A stretch of DNA of 64,000 nucleotides from NCBI RefSeq assembly GCF_052857255.1, contig NC_135497.1:112151002-112215001 (forward strand), in the 5' to 3' direction. This DNA is from Amblyomma americanum (lineage: Eukaryota > Arthropoda > Arachnida > Ixodida > Ixodidae). Position 1 is the first letter of the stretch; each line of letters opens with the position of its first letter. Of the stretch, positions 62,459 to 64,000 are shown piece by piece. The notes beneath the pieces are model-generated. The model did not search any database and was not told where the DNA came from. It worked only from the letters and a program-made list of their open reading frames with translations. The position numbers were made by a program, and so were the translations under genes.

Positions 62459-62739
62459 CCAGCGTTGGGCTAGTTGGTAATTCGCAACAGCTAGTACAAA
62501 CTCGGCGCAACTTTTAGACAAGGACGAAGAAAAGGCGGGACACCACTGTATTATCGCGCTGTGTTGTATTCCTAGTTGCTAGCAGCACGGGGTAGCTTTA
62601 CACACCCAGGGAATAGGCTGGTTTTGGGAAAGGGTACTCGGCTGTAGATCACGCTGATGTCATCTGTCGACTAGTGGAGGAACCTGCGGAATACAACGGG
62701 CCCAGTGGAAGCATCAGCAATAAGCCCAACGCTGGGTAA
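62459..62739. mobile_element. Small element with 13-bp inverted ends
   Basis: The ends read CCAGCGTTGGGCT (about 62460-62472) and AGCCCAACGCTGG (about 62724-62736), a perfect inverted pair about 280 bp apart. The text near 62471-62545, read on the minus strand, recalls the end of the palindromic insertion at 28012-28170 (TAGCCCAAC, GTCxTTG, TTGCGC). The same family is likely; a Penelope-like origin is an inference. Confidence 0.5.
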
Positions 62740-62759
62740 CCAAGGGTGAGAAATGCCTA

Positions 62760-64000
62760 CAAAGCAGGCATGTAACCAGATTATTTTTCGGGGGTGCTCA
62801 AATTAACCGTTTGTGAAAAGACGGCGTGCACGGGAGGTGGAGATGGGGTGCTGAGCAGGGCATGCCCGACGAGAGCACTGGCTGGAAAGTTTGGGGGGGG
62901 GAGAGAACTTGATTTCGAGGAGGACTGGGCCACCTCGCCCCCCTTCCCTCACCTCGGTTAGGTGCCTGCTACAGAGACTATAAATATGCTAATAAACCGG
63001 TCAGGCCCCTATGTGGCCTGTCTAGTCCTATTGTGCTGCAAAAATCTGTGTGTACACACACACTAATAAAGAGCACTGGATCAACTGGTTACGTGTTCGT
63101 TTATTCAAGAGCAAGTCATGACGAAATGAAGTGGCTTTCGTTGTAATCCGGCTTTTGACAACAATTTTTGTTTATCTCCGAGCAGCTACGTAGTTACGAC
63201 ATCAGATACCACAGAAGCCTGAAATCTGGAGTGGTGCTGAACCTAATTCCGGTTCTCACTGTCAAACGGCACTGTCGTTAGGTCAACGATTGGAGGTGCG
63301 ACCTTCCTACAAGTCAACGTCCAATTCAGGCTTCACTAGCCAGCGGATGTTCATTTTTCTCACTTCGGCGGAACAGCAATAACAACTTTCGCAGAGCCCT
63401 GGGGCGAGATATTCAACATGCGTGGGCGCTGTACCTGCCAGAGTGTGAGCAACTGAGATCCACAAACGGCGACGTTGTTTAAGGATCTCAATCGCCAGCA
63501 ACGCCGCCTTTGGTTGAGTTTCAAACTACACCATGGTTTAAAGTTGAATATTCAGCATTTTTCTCCCGATACGTGCTTTTCGGAATTTTAACCCGAGAAA
63601 CGGTTCTGTAGTTCCGTCACGGTTCTTTTCAGAGGGAGATGTTTCAAAACGCCCCGTCGCTGTGAAACTATAGACAACGCTGAGTGTGAGGAACGCTATT
63701 ACGACATCAACAACAACAAAAGAAAGGTGAAGGAAAATAGTGAAAACAACTTTAGTTATAAAAATCCGCCGTTAGTCCGTGAAGCAGCCATGATGTAAAT
63801 TATTAAACAAAAAATCTTGTTATTTTACTACATTTAAGCAAAAGAAAACATTATTATACTTTTTGATATTACACAGAAGGCACGAGGCTTGCTGACAATT
63901 GCGGTACCTTGTTTTCGCTAATTTTATCGCAACTTGCCTTTGCTTTGCGGTTGACGGTAGGAGCATATGTCAGCGGCCCCTCCCCCTCTCTGCAGTATAA
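62760..64000. other. Intergenic stretch, no gene seen
   Basis: No supported coding region or recognised repeat. Confidence 0.3.

Overview
The window is nuclear DNA of an arthropod, most likely a hard tick (Ixodidae, probably a metastriate genus). The pointers are tRNA-derived SINEs of the type described in ixodid ticks (the 'Ruka' group), many LINE and Penelope-like remnants, very long TA, TG and ATT microsatellites, and CpG-rich blocks scattered through otherwise repeat-filled intergenic DNA. There is no prokaryotic layout: no operons, no dense coding. Most open reading frames are chance products of GC-rich DNA or of dinucleotide repeats.

Only one host protein-coding gene can be supported. 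It is a complete two-exon Snail-family transcription factor on the minus strand, with coding exons at 4490-4682 and 2789-3663 (355 codons). The first exon carries an N-terminal SNAG repressor motif. The second starts with a PxDLSxK CtBP-binding motif and ends in five zinc fingers with the Snail signature. A TATA box and three CCAAT boxes lie upstream (4977-5119). The 3' UTR probably runs to about 1.69 kb and holds AU-rich and Pumilio-type motifs, as expected for a tightly controlled developmental mRNA.

The rest is mobile and repetitive DNA. At 7.0-10.2 kb lies a full-length RTE-type LINE on the minus strand. It is bounded by a perfect 11-bp target-site duplication and broken only by one stop codon and a TA microsatellite that grew inside its reverse-transcriptase gene. 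At 20.4-24.8 kb are broken LINE pieces with RNase H domains. A TTAA-flanked foldback element (24.76-25.35 kb) follows. From about 27.9 to 33.3 kb there is a large inverted-arm structure enclosing two TGAGTC-rich minisatellites, with one arm interrupted by a 159-bp palindromic insertion that made a 12-bp duplication. CR1/L2-like LINE pieces lie at 39.3-39.7, 41.6-43.8 and 59.3-60.0 kb. Five substantial Ruka-like SINEs lie at 27.1, 47.6, 50.0, 56.5 and 58.6 kb, four of them with clear target-site duplications. A different tRNA-derived SINE lies at 39.0 kb and a folded pair of SINE tails at 15.1 kb.

CpG-rich blocks (about 13.2-14.2, 16.4-19.3, 34.8-35.5, 43.8-45.1, 48.3-49.5, 51.5-52.4, 54.8-55.5, 57.0-57.7 and 60.1-61.9 kb) look like possible promoter or regulatory islands. 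I could not place convincing exons in them. The region may be the regulatory neighbourhood of the Snail gene. I found no biological system that can be called undescribed with confidence; the best candidates are the inverted-arm/minisatellite structure, the small palindromic insertions and the foldback element.
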